Shown one piece after another: positions 34,691-43,739 of a DNA stretch of 64,000 bases. A program made the position numbers and the translations under genes. This DNA comes from Candidatus Poribacteria bacterium (lineage in GTDB: Bacteria; Poribacteria; WGA-4E; WGA-3G): the NCBI GenBank assembly GCA_028818705.1, contig JAPPNJ010000104.1, positions 654 to 64,653 on the forward strand. Direction: 5' to 3'. How positions within the stretch are numbered: the stretch's first letter is position 1; the number at the start of each line of letters is the position of its first letter. The notes under the pieces were generated by a model. That model was not told the origin of the DNA and made no database searches. It was given only the letters and a program-made list of their open reading frames with translations.

Positions 34691-37369
34691 ATGATAAAGA
34701 CTTTCAGATTCGCGCTAATTTTAGTGGTCTTTACTGTAGGCGGGATTTGTAATCCTGACGCTCAAAGTGCTCCTTTTACCTACCATTGGGAAATAGATGA
34801 AACCCCAGAAGGGAGTGAGAGTGCAACCATTATTGAACCTGTGGAAGTGACGCTGCTGGATGAACAGATCCAAGTGCCATCGCATAGTGCCTCCTTAGCC
34901 TTAATGCGGAAGTATTCCGTGCATCTCGGTCCTGAGTGGAGTCCGGGTCACGCTTACAGGTTGCTTCAAACTTTTGCATCCATACCGCAAGAAACAAACC
35001 ATCTTGGCTCTGAATCTCGTAGCGTAGAACCTTCTATATGGAGAATTGGTAACCGACACATTCAAGGGGACATCGCCATCGAATACCAAGGTGGACAACG
35101 CGTTGTCACTATCGCTCGAGCGGTATTCACTTATGCCCAACCGCTGTTAGCTGAGATTAAAGGTGTGAGAGGTAGATATTTCTCCAAACGGCTTCACCGT
35201 GCTGTTGTTAGGTTTGTGACCGATAGAGGTACAGATAGATATGCACTTGAACGTATATTGAAAGAACGCTATGGCGTTAGCATAAACATTCCGGATTATA
35301 GTGTACTCACACGGTATACAACCGGTGAGCATGCCGGACGTTTCTCTGAATTCAAGAACGAAGAACTGATGGCACTCGTATCGATGCTTGAAGAGTTTCC
35401 ACAGGGTATGATTAAAACGCCGGGTCTTAACTATTTTGTTCGGCGTTTGGATGGCACACCTCATCCGACACGTCCCACCGCGGATGCGGTTGCATGGACA
35501 GGAGCAGGTTATATTGAATTCATGGAATCTGCGTTTAAGGGAAAAGGATTGAACCCCATCCACCGTTTGATTCTCCATGAGAAAGCGCATTTCTTATGGG
35601 ATTACCTCTTTGACGAACAACTCAAAACGGATTGGATAAAACTCGGCGGCTGGTTTGAGAATCCCAATGACGTTGATGGTTGGTCAACAACGAAACAGGT
35701 CGAGTTTGTCTCTGCCTACGCCCATGGTGTAAATCCAAATGAAGATATGGCAGAGAGTATTAGCTACTACATAGTGAACCCCGACAAATTACGTTCGCGA
35801 TCACCTGCCAAATACGAATTTATCCAAAACCGAGTCATGCACGGCACCCGCTACATCTCAAAGATACGCGAGGATTTGACGTTTGAGGTTTATAATCTCT
35901 ATCCTGACTATGTATATCCGGGACGGATTATACGTGTGGACATACAAGTAGAGGGTGAACCTGAAGAAGATAAACTCATAACAGTAGAGATTGAAATTCA
36001 TGGCGAAAGTGCCTTGGATGCTGCACAAACCGCATATATCAGAGTTTGGAGTGAAAAAGGCACTTATTTTGATCTTGCGTGGATGCAACCTGTTGATGCG
36101 AATGGGATGAACGTTGCCTCCGGACATGTTTTGCGTGGACAAGCAACGTTATCAAAATATGCAGCGAATGGTTACTGGGCACCTGATCAAATCAAAATCT
36201 ATGATGCTCAACGCAATGAGAGGCTCACATCCAAAATTGATTTCGGGTGGAAACTCTATATTGACAATCCACTTGCAGATACTCAAGCCCCACAATATAT
36301 CCCGTACTCAATGCAACTCTTTTTGTCCGATGCAACCACGCAAAAAGGGAGAGCCTATCAAATTATGACCGCGCATTGGAAGTTTATTGAAGAAAACGGA
36401 GTAAAAGGGGTTTATGCGGGAATAAATGATGCGCTTACTGAAACCTACTCTGTAGAAAAATGGGGAGAATATACCCAAGAATCAAATTGGATATGGAAAG
36501 CAACTGTTCAACTTCCTGTCCCTGACTATTTTCCAAGTGGTACTTACAAAATTAACCGTATCTCCATGAAAGATTTAGCAGAAAACAGCAACAGGGTATA
36601 TTTCACAGAAGGTGGGGGTGATGAGTTGCCTGCATCTATTGAGGTTCAGACGGCAAATCCTGATGTAAATCTGCCTGTACTTGATTTGAATCGGATTACG
36701 ATTCAAGCAGAGCCAACACAACTGGAGACACCGAACGGTGAGACGCGGGTTGACATCACTTTTCGGGTTAAGGACGACATTAGCGGATATGCAAAAACAG
36801 ATATGCGTTTGCGTGATCCACAGGGTGTAACACATTTCTTTAGACATTATGATGCCGATTTTTGGGACATCTATTTTTCACGCGATCCGACCGTTTATGA
36901 AATCTATCATAAGACGATTGTTTTACCTGCTGGAAGTGCCCCTGGTATCTGGGGCCTGGCTGAGATGACTGTATTTGATAAAGCGGGGAATACTCTTCGA
37001 GCAGATTTTACTGAAATTGTCCGTTTCGAGGTGGACGATGCAGCCACAGCATCACCTATAATTACTTCACTTCCTGACCAAACGGAACTGTTTGTGAACT
37101 ATCCTAATCCATTCAATCCAGAAACATGGATACCTTATCAACTCGCAAACAGCGGTGATGTCCGAATCACCATCTACGATACAAGAGGCATGTTAGTCCG
37201 CACACTACCACTTGGGTATCAATCAGCAGGCTATTATACCGGTAGAAGTCGTGCGGCGTATTGGGATGGTCGCAATGGTTTAGGGGAACCTGTTGCGAGT
37301 GGAGTCTATTTTTATCAACTTCGGACAGATGAGACTTCATTTCTGCGCAAGATGGTTATCTTGAAGTAA
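34691..37369 (+). CDS. Secreted zincin-like metallopeptidase with T9SS-type sorting domain
   Basis: An exported protein of about 892 residues. The signal peptide is MIKTFRFALILVVFTVGGIC. A zincin-like domain has the motif LILHEKAHFLWDY (HExxH near residue 296) with a candidate third ligand in NPNEDMAESISYY about 65 residues on, the spacing and context of lethal-factor-like/putative zinc peptidases. The middle is beta-rich (Ig-like, 400-780). The C-terminus NYPNPFNPETWIPYQL...FLRKMVILK is the sorting domain. Start: ATG 34691 gives a standard signal peptide. An in-frame ATG at 34652 would add 13 acidic residues. Neither has a clear ribosome site. Peptidase activity is predicted from the motif only. 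Confidence 0.8.
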   Translation: MIKTFRFALILVVFTVGGICNPDAQSAPFTYHWEIDETPEGSESATIIEPVEVTLLDEQIQVPSHSASLALMRKYSVHLGPEWSPGHAYRLLQTFASIPQETNHLGSESRSVEPSIWRIGNRHIQGDIAIEYQGGQRVVTIARAVFTYAQPLLAEIKGVRGRYFSKRLHRAVVRFVTDRGTDRYALERILKERYGVSINIPDYSVLTRYTTGEHAGRFSEFKNEELMALVSMLEEFPQGMIKTPGLNYFVRRLDGTPHPTRPTADAVAWTGAGYIEFMESAFKGKGLNPIHRLILHEKAHFLWDYLFDEQLKTDWIKLGGWFENPNDVDGWSTTKQVEFVSAYAHGVNPNEDMAESISYYIVNPDKLRSRSPAKYEFIQNRVMHGTRYISKIREDLTFEVYNLYPDYVYPGRIIRVDIQVEGEPEEDKLITVEIEIHGESALDAAQTAYIRVWSEKGTYFDLAWMQPVDANGMNVASGHVLRGQATLSKYAANGYWAPDQIKIYDAQRNERLTSKIDFGWKLYIDNPLADTQAPQYIPYSMQLFLSDATTQKGRAYQIMTAHWKFIEENGVKGVYAGINDALTETYSVEKWGEYTQESNWIWKATVQLPVPDYFPSGTYKINRISMKDLAENSNRVYFTEGGGDELPASIEVQTANPDVNLPVLDLNRITIQAEPTQLETPNGETRVDITFRVKDDISGYAKTDMRLRDPQGVTHFFRHYDADFWDIYFSRDPTVYEIYHKTIVLPAGSAPGIWGLAEMTVFDKAGNTLRADFTEIVRFEVDDAATASPIITSLPDQTELFVNYPNPFNPETWIPYQLANSGDVRITIYDTRGMLVRTLPLGYQSAGYYTGRSRAAYWDGRNGLGEPVASGVYFYQLRTDETSFLRKMVILK

Positions 37370-37397
37370 AACTTGGATGGAGATCACAACACAGAAT

Positions 37398-37412
37398 TAG
37401 GTATAATACCTA
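37398..37412 (+). promoter_or_regulatory. -10 box inside a palindrome, probable leaderless start
   Basis: TAGGTAT-A-ATACCTA is a perfect 15-base palindrome containing TATAAT (37402-37407). The ATG of the Rpn-like gene is at 37414, so transcription would begin at or next to the start codon. No ribosome site exists. The palindrome over the -10 suggests repression, possibly by the product. Confidence 0.45.
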
Positions 37413-37413
37413 T

Positions 37414-38355
37414 ATGGCACAATATGATATCAGCGCGAAATACTTATTGCTTGAACATCCAAAAGCACTCATTGAATACTTTCTCGGTAGACAGAACGTC
37501 GAAATTATAGAACATCTAAATACCGATCAACCAACATTCAGAACGCATCGTGGGGATAGCACAACAAGAGTCCGTATTGATGGCGAAGAAGCAATAGTTC
37601 ATCTGGAAGTGCAATCTGGCAACAGTCCGAAACCGATGTGGGCGCGCCTATCCGCTTACAATGGCTTTCTAATTAGCGAATTTCAGAAGCCAGTTTATTG
37701 CATTGTTTTGTATTTAGGTGCCTCTGCAGGGCGGAATGACCTTGGGTACTATGCTTATGAAACAGCAGAATTCCGCTATCTGATCCAATATAAAGTGGTA
37801 AGACTTGCAGAGGTAGACGGACAATCTGTATTGGAAACGCAGACACCTGCGCTACTCCCTTTTACGCCTCTGATGAAACCGCCTGCGGATGTAAGCGCGG
37901 AGCAGTGGTTGAGAAAGTGCGTCACAGCCACTGAAACAGCACCCGTTGAGAAAGCCGTACGAGATGACCTTGTGGCGACACTTGGTATCCTCAGTGTTTT
38001 GGCTTATGATAAAGATCTCGTGAATGAATTGATAAAGGAGGAGATTGTGCAAGAATCTACTTTTTTTCAAGACCATCTTGAAAGGGCAACAAAACGCCTC
38101 ACGCAAGAAGCACTTGAACAAGGTATTGAACAAGGTATTGAACAAGGTATTGAACAAGGTATTGAACAAGAGAGGCGAGAAGGTGCCATTAGACACATCT
38201 TAGTCGTACTCAAAACGAAATTCTCTCCGGATATTGTCAATGCCTTAGCACCCGCGCTTCGAGACATAAGCGATGCGCAACGACTGGAGCAGTTACTTCT
38301 CACTGCTGTCGAAGCGGAAAGCCTTGAAGCCTTCGCGCAAGCACTTCACGAATAG
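37414..38355 (+). CDS. Rpn/PD-(D/E)XK nuclease family transposase-like protein
   Basis: A 313-residue protein of the Rpn (recombination-promoting nuclease, YhgA-like) or DUF4351-type group. The N-terminus DISAKYLLLEHPKALIEYFL and RIDGEEAIVHLEVQSGNSPK fit the core. The acidic and Gln positions of the PD-(D/E)XK fold are in IVHLEVQS, with MWARLSAYNGFLI behind. The C-terminal coiled coil holds EQGI repeated four times, encoded by a perfect 12-bp tandem repeat. The final region (ILVVLKTKFSPDIVNALAPA) is the usual tail. Such proteins are often horizontally spread and present in many copies. Confidence 0.8.
   Translation: MAQYDISAKYLLLEHPKALIEYFLGRQNVEIIEHLNTDQPTFRTHRGDSTTRVRIDGEEAIVHLEVQSGNSPKPMWARLSAYNGFLISEFQKPVYCIVLYLGASAGRNDLGYYAYETAEFRYLIQYKVVRLAEVDGQSVLETQTPALLPFTPLMKPPADVSAEQWLRKCVTATETAPVEKAVRDDLVATLGILSVLAYDKDLVNELIKEEIVQESTFFQDHLERATKRLTQEALEQGIEQGIEQGIEQGIEQERREGAIRHILVVLKTKFSPDIVNALAPALRDISDAQRLEQLLLTAVEAESLEAFAQALHE
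38116..38169. repeat. 12-bp coding microsatellite (GAACAAGGTATT)
   Basis: Four identical copies of GAACAAGGTATT (38116-38163) are followed by GAACAA. They encode EQGI repeats in the Rpn-like protein. As a multiple of three it can expand or contract without frameshift and should vary between strains. Confidence 0.9.
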
Positions 38356-38586
38356 AACACATGGGGAACAAAGTAGGCAGTGTTCTGCTTTTTACATGAA
38401 TTCAATGTGTAAATGGGCAATCAATTAAATGCGCCCTCAACACATCTGCCCGATTGCGTGCCATTGGATATAAAATTTGCCCTGTTTTGTGCAGTGTTTC
38501 TGAGCATTTCGCAAAGAACCTCGCCAACGTAGTCCTGTACAGACTGGCACAGAATTTGCTAAAAACTAAACGAAGGGAGTTTTTAA

Positions 38587-39483
38587 ATGGAAACCGAACA
38601 AGAATATCGTGTTGCCCCACCCGGCTTTACGGCGGAACAGTGGAAAACCTTTAACAAGGAAGGCATTATCTTCATTGAAGATGCCATTTCTGATGAAGAA
38701 ATCGAAACCTATATTGACGCAATAGACCGTGTCGCTGCTACCAATCCAAAATATACCCCAGGTGGCTACCTCGGCATGCAGAACATCGTTGAACGCGATC
38801 CTGTTTTTGCCGGATTAATCGATCATGAACGGCATGTCGGTTATGCGTATGACCTTTTTGGCGAACTTCTCAAACTCCATATCAGCCAGTTTTTCCTGAG
38901 ACCTCCTGGCGGCAAACAATACAACCAATGGCACCCAGACGGTGCACGAGCGCTGCCATACGGTGTGTTTTCGCCCAACTTGCCGTTGCAAATCAAAATC
39001 GGGTACTGGTTAACAGATCTACCGAAACCGAAGATGGGCAACCTTGTTGTGCTACCTGGCAGCCATCGTCATCAGTACATGGACGGCTACGACACACATG
39101 AGAGCATTCGTGGGGAAATGGTTGTCTGCCCGCGTAAGGGGACAATGACGGTAATGCACTCGAGCATCTGGCATCGCGTGGAACCCAACGAAAGCGATGC
39201 GGTACGCTACAATATCTTCGTCGCCTATTGCCCCTCGTGGCTAACGCCAGCCGACCGGTTCCATTCCTCACCAGAGTGGTTGGAGACGCTCAACCGTGAA
39301 CAGCGGATCATCATGCGGAGCTACAGCAACGCCTATCATAACGCCAAGCCACCGGCGTCTGAGTTCCCACTTTTCCTCGAACGCGGCACGGGTACTGAAA
39401 CGGATGCAGAGGCGTATCTCGATCATGTTCAATTGCACCGTCGCAAACGGCAGACAATGCCTGAAAGACTTGCTGCTTTGTGA
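38587..39483 (+). CDS. Phytanoyl-CoA dioxygenase (PhyH) family protein
   Basis: A 298-residue Fe(II)/2-oxoglutarate-dependent oxygenase. The N-terminal block is GFTAEQWKTFNKEGIIFIED. The iron ligands His and Asp are in NQWHPDGARALPYG (about 116-118) and the distal His is in SSIWHRVEPNESD (about 195). Arg of NESDAVRYNIFVAYC probably binds 2-oxoglutarate. PGSHRHQYMDGYDTH is a typical family loop. The substrate is unknown. It is only distantly similar to the PhyH at 24817. GAAGGGAG precedes the ATG by 8 bases. The 231 bases before it contain no recognisable gene. The ABC permease follows at 91 bases. Confidence 0.9.
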   Translation: METEQEYRVAPPGFTAEQWKTFNKEGIIFIEDAISDEEIETYIDAIDRVAATNPKYTPGGYLGMQNIVERDPVFAGLIDHERHVGYAYDLFGELLKLHISQFFLRPPGGKQYNQWHPDGARALPYGVFSPNLPLQIKIGYWLTDLPKPKMGNLVVLPGSHRHQYMDGYDTHESIRGEMVVCPRKGTMTVMHSSIWHRVEPNESDAVRYNIFVAYCPSWLTPADRFHSSPEWLETLNREQRIIMRSYSNAYHNAKPPASEFPLFLERGTGTETDAEAYLDHVQLHRRKRQTMPERLAAL

Positions 39484-39574
39484 AAGAACGACATTTTTAA
39501 CTCTTAACTGGTAGCAAACCATCTATAAATGCATCGAAAACCGATTTTGGACAGGGGCCCATAGCGACTAGCGT

Positions 39575-40747
39575 ATGGGACTGACAAAACCGATTAGAGA
39601 CCCAATTGTTAAAAATATGAAGACCCTATTCCTCAAAGACATGCGGTATCGTCAAGCAAGAGTTGTACTAACAGCACTCGGTATCACCGTGCTGATTTCG
39701 CTCATCTTGTTGTTAGGCGGTATAATGAACGGCATGCGTATCCAAGCACGCCAATACGTCGAATCGACAGGGGCAGACCTCTGGATTTCCGCAGAGGGTT
39801 CGGGTGGTGCCTTTATTGGGTTCTCTCTCGTTGTTGAGGAGTACATGGCGTTCCTGAATGCAGGACAGGGATTAGTCCCGGATTCTGCGTCTCCGCTCGT
39901 GTTTGCACAAGCCCGTCCCACTGTCCGTGGAAAATCCACCAAAGCGATTGTCGTCGGCTACAAACTGGGACAACTCGGTGGACCCAAGCGAGCCATCGAA
40001 GGAAGAATGTTTACACCCAGTAACTTTGAAGACTATAGACCTGAGGATCCAGTCCCTTATGAAGTGGTTGTCGATGAAAAAATGGGTTTGGAGATCGGTG
40101 AGCAGATTACACTCGGCGATGAAAAGGTGCGGGTCGTCGGGAAAACGAGCAGTCTGATGTTCGTTTTGGACACACCGCTCCTCTTTATGGATGTTCGCAT
40201 TGCCCAGAAACTCTTACTCGGCAATACGCCGCACGTTAACATGATGATTGCCAAAGTCAATGAGAATTTTCCGATTCCAGAGGTGGCAACCCAGTACGAT
40301 GAATTTGAAACGATTGAAACGCGCACCTTAAGACAGACAGTGGGGAACATCATTGAATATTATGTTGATGAACCGATGAAGGCGGTGCAATTCTTGCGCG
40401 TGATGCTCTGGTTGGCAGCGGGTATTCTCGTCGGTATGATTACTTATGTGACAATGCTCGAGAAAACGCAGGAAATCGGGGTGTTGAAAGCGATAGGTGC
40501 TGCAAATAGTTACGTCATGTCGCTCCTGCTAAAACAGGTCGCGCTGATGTCCGCTGTCGGTGTGATCCTCGGACTCGCCCTATCTTACGTTTTTGCAGCA
40601 GCGGCACCTATTTTTGTTAAGATCAATTTTGCCGAATCAATCATCGTTGCGTGCATCAGTTTTATTGTGTGTTGTGGAAGTGGTTATTTGGCGGCGCGCA
40701 AGGCAATCACGGTGGATCCAATGATTGCGTTTCGCGGTGAGATTTAG
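39575..40747 (+). CDS. FtsX/MacB-type ABC transporter permease
   Basis: A 390-residue permease with the type VII exporter layout: one N-terminal TM (VLTALGITVLISLILLLGGI), a large periplasmic domain (about 55-275) and three C-terminal TMs with the FtsX block ITYVTMLEKTQEIGVLKAIGAANSY. Relatives include LolC/E, MacB and DevC. With the ATPase (40781) and outer-membrane barrel (41452) in one run, it forms an envelope-directed transport or lipoprotein/lipid release system. No membrane-fusion protein is seen. The start is taken as ATG 39575. ATG 39617 (MKTLFLKDMRYRQ) is an equally good alternative, as neither has a ribosome site. Confidence 0.87.
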   Translation: MGLTKPIRDPIVKNMKTLFLKDMRYRQARVVLTALGITVLISLILLLGGIMNGMRIQARQYVESTGADLWISAEGSGGAFIGFSLVVEEYMAFLNAGQGLVPDSASPLVFAQARPTVRGKSTKAIVVGYKLGQLGGPKRAIEGRMFTPSNFEDYRPEDPVPYEVVVDEKMGLEIGEQITLGDEKVRVVGKTSSLMFVLDTPLLFMDVRIAQKLLLGNTPHVNMMIAKVNENFPIPEVATQYDEFETIETRTLRQTVGNIIEYYVDEPMKAVQFLRVMLWLAAGILVGMITYVTMLEKTQEIGVLKAIGAANSYVMSLLLKQVALMSAVGVILGLALSYVFAAAAPIFVKINFAESIIVACISFIVCCGSGYLAARKAITVDPMIAFRGEI

Positions 40748-40780
40748 GAATTGCGTGGTACGCTCAGAGGAAAATACAGA

Positions 40781-41455
40781 ATGGCAGCAATAGTAGAAGG
40801 GAACGGCTTAACCAAACGGTTCGGTACAGGCGACGCAACAGTTGTCGCTATTGATTCGGTTGACATTACCATCGAAGCACGAGAACTCGTGATGATTATG
40901 GGCGACAGCGGTTGTGGAAAGACAACGCTAATTAGTCTTCTTAGCTGTATTTTAACGCCTGATGCCGGTCAGATCCGTATTGATGGTGAACCGATTAACC
41001 CCGCAGTGCAAGATATGAGTATCATTCGCCGCGAGAAGATCGGGTTCGTATTTCAGTTGTTCCACCTACTCCCCTACCTCACTGCGCTCGAAAACGTCAT
41101 GGTAGCGATGGATCTCGCTCGGACACAAACCGAGGAAGCAGAAAATCGCGCAAAGGAACTCCTCACGCAGGTCGGTTTAATTGAGCGACTTCACCACCGT
41201 CCCGCCCAACTCTCCGGCGGTGAAAAACAGCGTGTCTCTTTTGCACGGGCACTCGCCAACCAACCGAAAATCATCTTTGCCGATGAACCGACTGCTAACT
41301 TAGATAGTCGCCAAAGCGATAATTTGATGAGCCTGATTCAAGAACTACGTCAGGAATATCAAACGACTGTCGCCATTGTGACACATCACGAAGGATTAAA
41401 GAACAACGCCGATCGTATTATCCAGATGAAAGATGGAAGGATTGTCGCTGCATGA
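40781..41455 (+). CDS. LolD/MacB-type ABC transporter ATP-binding protein
   Basis: A 224-residue ATPase partner of the upstream permease. Walker A is IMGDSGCGKTTLIS, the Q-loop is GFVFQLFHLLPYLTALENV, the signature is LSGGEKQRVSFARALANQP, Walker B is IIFADEPTANLDS and the H-loop is AIVTHHEGLK. All are intact. LENVMVAMDL and the helical domain match the LolD/DevA group. Start ATG 40781 (MAAIVEGNGL) is preceded by GAGGAAAA. A TTG at 40751 would add ten unlikely residues. The stop overlaps the next ATG by four bases (ATGA). Confidence 0.93.
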   Translation: MAAIVEGNGLTKRFGTGDATVVAIDSVDITIEARELVMIMGDSGCGKTTLISLLSCILTPDAGQIRIDGEPINPAVQDMSIIRREKIGFVFQLFHLLPYLTALENVMVAMDLARTQTEEAENRAKELLTQVGLIERLHHRPAQLSGGEKQRVSFARALANQPKIIFADEPTANLDSRQSDNLMSLIQELRQEYQTTVAIVTHHEGLKNNADRIIQMKDGRIVAA

Positions 41456-42912
41456 GTGTAAACAGCGTTTTCTCAACTGGGAAAATCCGAGAGTGTTTTT
41501 CTGTATCCTCAACAATTGCCATTTTATTCCTTTTTCTTATCCGATCGCTTCCTGCCCAAAATGAACCGCAAACTGCCCTTGCTGAAGGAGACAAAGGTCT
41601 ATCCGCGATGGGACACTCCGATTTTCTAACAAGCGGATTGTACGGCGGCGGTTTAACCTTTATTAACGGTGATGCTTATGTTCAACTGCAACTTCAACCC
41701 GATATACCACTTGGAAAAATCGGTGTCGGATTAGACCTAATTTTACTCTACAACCCGTACGCAGAAGGGGCAGAGCCTCAAGTCCTCGCTGAGGATGGCG
41801 AATCGTGGGACAGTCCAAGCACTTGGTTAAGGCTTGTCCGTTACATTCGCTACGGACAGCCTTATGATCCATTCCATTTTCGCTTCGGGGAATTGGACTA
41901 TCTGACAATTGGGCACGGTTCGATCATGTCAGGTTATTCTAACTATGACCGACGCGGATTGCGTGTGAATCTTAGAAATTCTGAAAATCGTTTCGGGGCT
42001 GAGACGATGCTCAATGACATCGGCAATCCTACAATTTTCGGTGGACGCGTATTTTGGCGTCCGTTCCAACGGGAAGAAAATAACAATATGCTGACTCGGT
42101 TTGAACTCGGTGCCACCTATCTCACCGACATAAACCCGGATTTTCAGGAAGTGGGGGAGGAACCGTTGAGTGCAGTTGGATTTGATGTAGGATTTCCGAT
42201 CTTTGAAACGAGTGCCTTTCGGCTTGACGTCTATGACGATATTGCGTTTCTGAATACTTTATCTGAGGCACCGGCATCAGAGGAATTGTTAACCCCCCTA
42301 ACCCCCCTTATCAGAGGGGAAGAAAACCTCACTGCGACGAACCTTGCATGGGGAAATGCCGTTGGTGTTGGTTTCAACTTCACCCAAGCGATTTTCAAAT
42401 TTGAATACCGCATCTTCGGAGATGGATACATCCCTTCCGTGTTTGACTACACTTATGAATCCGCAAAATCGCTATCGCCAGCGCCTGATATGCCACAATT
42501 TTTCGGCTTGGAGACAATAGCAGAACCCAGACGCGGTTTCTTCTCACAATTTATCTGGCATCCCATGCCGCAAATTCATTTCTTAAGCACACTTGAGGAC
42601 TATACCAACAGCCAACCTAAGCTCTATATGGGAATTACAGAATCGGGGTTAGTGCCACGCCTTTCATTGCGGGCGTTCTATACGAAACGGGATATTGGCG
42701 AGGCAGGCGAGACAAATTTCGTTGTGGATCTTTTCGATTTGGACGAGAAATCGGCATTTAGTGTAGAGGTTCGTTATGAAATCTTACCACCGTTTGAAAC
42801 AATTGCTATCCGCGAATACACGTTCAGGCGTGTTGAAACAACGGAAGGTAGTTCCCAATTTGAACCGATTCACAAAACTTCATTCATGGTAGGTGTTAGC
42901 ACGGATTTTTAA
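41452..42912 (+). CDS. Outer-membrane beta-barrel protein with in-frame repeat insertion
   Basis: A 486-residue exported protein with a signal peptide (STIAILFLFLIRSLPAQ). The mature part is rich in amphipathic beta-strands with turns such as GLYGGGLTFINGDAYVQLQL and SNYDRRGLRVNLRNSENRFG, and ends in an aromatic (MVGVSTDF), the usual C-terminal signal of outer-membrane barrels. It is translationally coupled to the ABC ATPase (ATGA overlap). It may be the outer-membrane partner of that transporter, an inference from the operon. Residues near 280-290 (LLTPLTPLIRGEE) are encoded by a palindromic repeat inserted in frame. Confidence 0.78.
   Translation: MSVNSVFSTGKIRECFSVSSTIAILFLFLIRSLPAQNEPQTALAEGDKGLSAMGHSDFLTSGLYGGGLTFINGDAYVQLQLQPDIPLGKIGVGLDLILLYNPYAEGAEPQVLAEDGESWDSPSTWLRLVRYIRYGQPYDPFHFRFGELDYLTIGHGSIMSGYSNYDRRGLRVNLRNSENRFGAETMLNDIGNPTIFGGRVFWRPFQREENNNMLTRFELGATYLTDINPDFQEVGEEPLSAVGFDVGFPIFETSAFRLDVYDDIAFLNTLSEAPASEELLTPLTPLIRGEENLTATNLAWGNAVGVGFNFTQAIFKFEYRIFGDGYIPSVFDYTYESAKSLSPAPDMPQFFGLETIAEPRRGFFSQFIWHPMPQIHFLSTLEDYTNSQPKLYMGITESGLVPRLSLRAFYTKRDIGEAGETNFVVDLFDLDEKSAFSVEVRYEILPPFETIAIREYTFRRVETTEGSSQFEPIHKTSFMVGVSTDF
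42289..42320. repeat. Palindromic repeat inserted in frame in the barrel gene
   Basis: TTAACCCCCCTAACCCCCCT followed by TATCAGAGGGGA has a direct repeat (CTAACCCCCC) and an inverted CCCCT/AGGGG. The same type of sequence is a common dispersed intergenic repeat in cyanobacteria and other phyla. Here it encodes LTPLTPLIRGE without breaking the frame. Confidence 0.6.
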
Positions 42913-42915
42913 TGC

Positions 42916-43608
42916 TTAGGCATCAGATTTTCCCTGGAGGCGTTCCAAAGTTGCTAACGCTTTAGCAAGTTCTTCCTCTGCGCGTTGCCGTGCCTCAGTT
43001 TCTTGTTTAACTTGGTCTTCCATCTGATTAACTCGCCTATCCAAGGGTTGCAACCACACTGAATGCTCTGGATCATAAAGTCCAAACACACCATCATGTT
43101 CTCCTAACTCCAGACCCAGTACAAGAGAGGGTAAGCGCTCGTCCACAAACGCTATCTCTTCATACACGCCGTCCACAAGACGATACCCGAGAAAATATGG
43201 ATTAACCTCGTGATATGGATCGTAGATGTAATACTCGCGGACACCGAAGATGGAGGCATACAGATCTTTTTTGCGGGTGAGATCCTGCCTATATGTGCTT
43301 TTACTTGCGAGTTCTAATACAAAATCGGGGGTATGTCCCTCTTCCCATGTTCTATAGGTGCGCCGACGCTTCTTACTAACACCGAAAACAACAAACACAT
43401 CAGGGGACACAGATTTGTAAATGTTACCCTCTTCATAATACATGAGTAGATTTCCAGAGACATACGCATCGTTAACATCTCGAAAATAGTGTTTGAGCAT
43501 CTGGATGAAATCTATCATTAGGTCCCGATGGTACTCGGTTTCTGCCATAGGCTTGCCGTCCGATTCAGGATAGATAACTGTCGGAGCTGCGTTTATTTTT
43601 TCCTGCAT
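42916..43608 (-). CDS. Uma2-family (DUF820) PD-(D/E)XK nuclease-like protein
   Basis: A 230-residue protein of the Uma2/DUF820 family. The fold's active-site pattern is visible: Asp in SVSPDVFVVFG (about 69), Glu in DFVLELASKST (about 98) and Lys in DLTRKKDLYASIFGVREYYI. The C-terminal 45 residues form a coiled coil (RRVNQMEDQVKQETEARQRA). Family members are very numerous in cyanobacteria and other large genomes and have no firm function. AGGAGGTAG precedes ATG 43608 at 7 bases. It is a single gene, not part of the operon upstream. The gap 43609-43739 has nothing notable. Confidence 0.85.
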   Translation of the reverse strand: MQEKINAAPTVIYPESDGKPMAETEYHRDLMIDFIQMLKHYFRDVNDAYVSGNLLMYYEEGNIYKSVSPDVFVVFGVSKKRRRTYRTWEEGHTPDFVLELASKSTYRQDLTRKKDLYASIFGVREYYIYDPYHEVNPYFLGYRLVDGVYEEIAFVDERLPSLVLGLELGEHDGVFGLYDPEHSVWLQPLDRRVNQMEDQVKQETEARQRAEEELAKALATLERLQGKSDA

Positions 43609-43739
43609 CGTACTACCTCCTGTCTGTATAATAGTGTCAGTTTATAAGATTATTTTATCACGAGACTTATGATATGTCAAGTTTTTTGGAATCTACTAAA
43701 GATCTCAACTGGAGATGGGGAGACGTCTATAAATTCTCT

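Noticed and set aside
38402..38654. Overlapping short frames on both strands before the second PhyH gene
   Set aside because: Neither has a ribosome site or a recognised pattern. The PhyH gene has its own GAAGGGAG site at its ATG.
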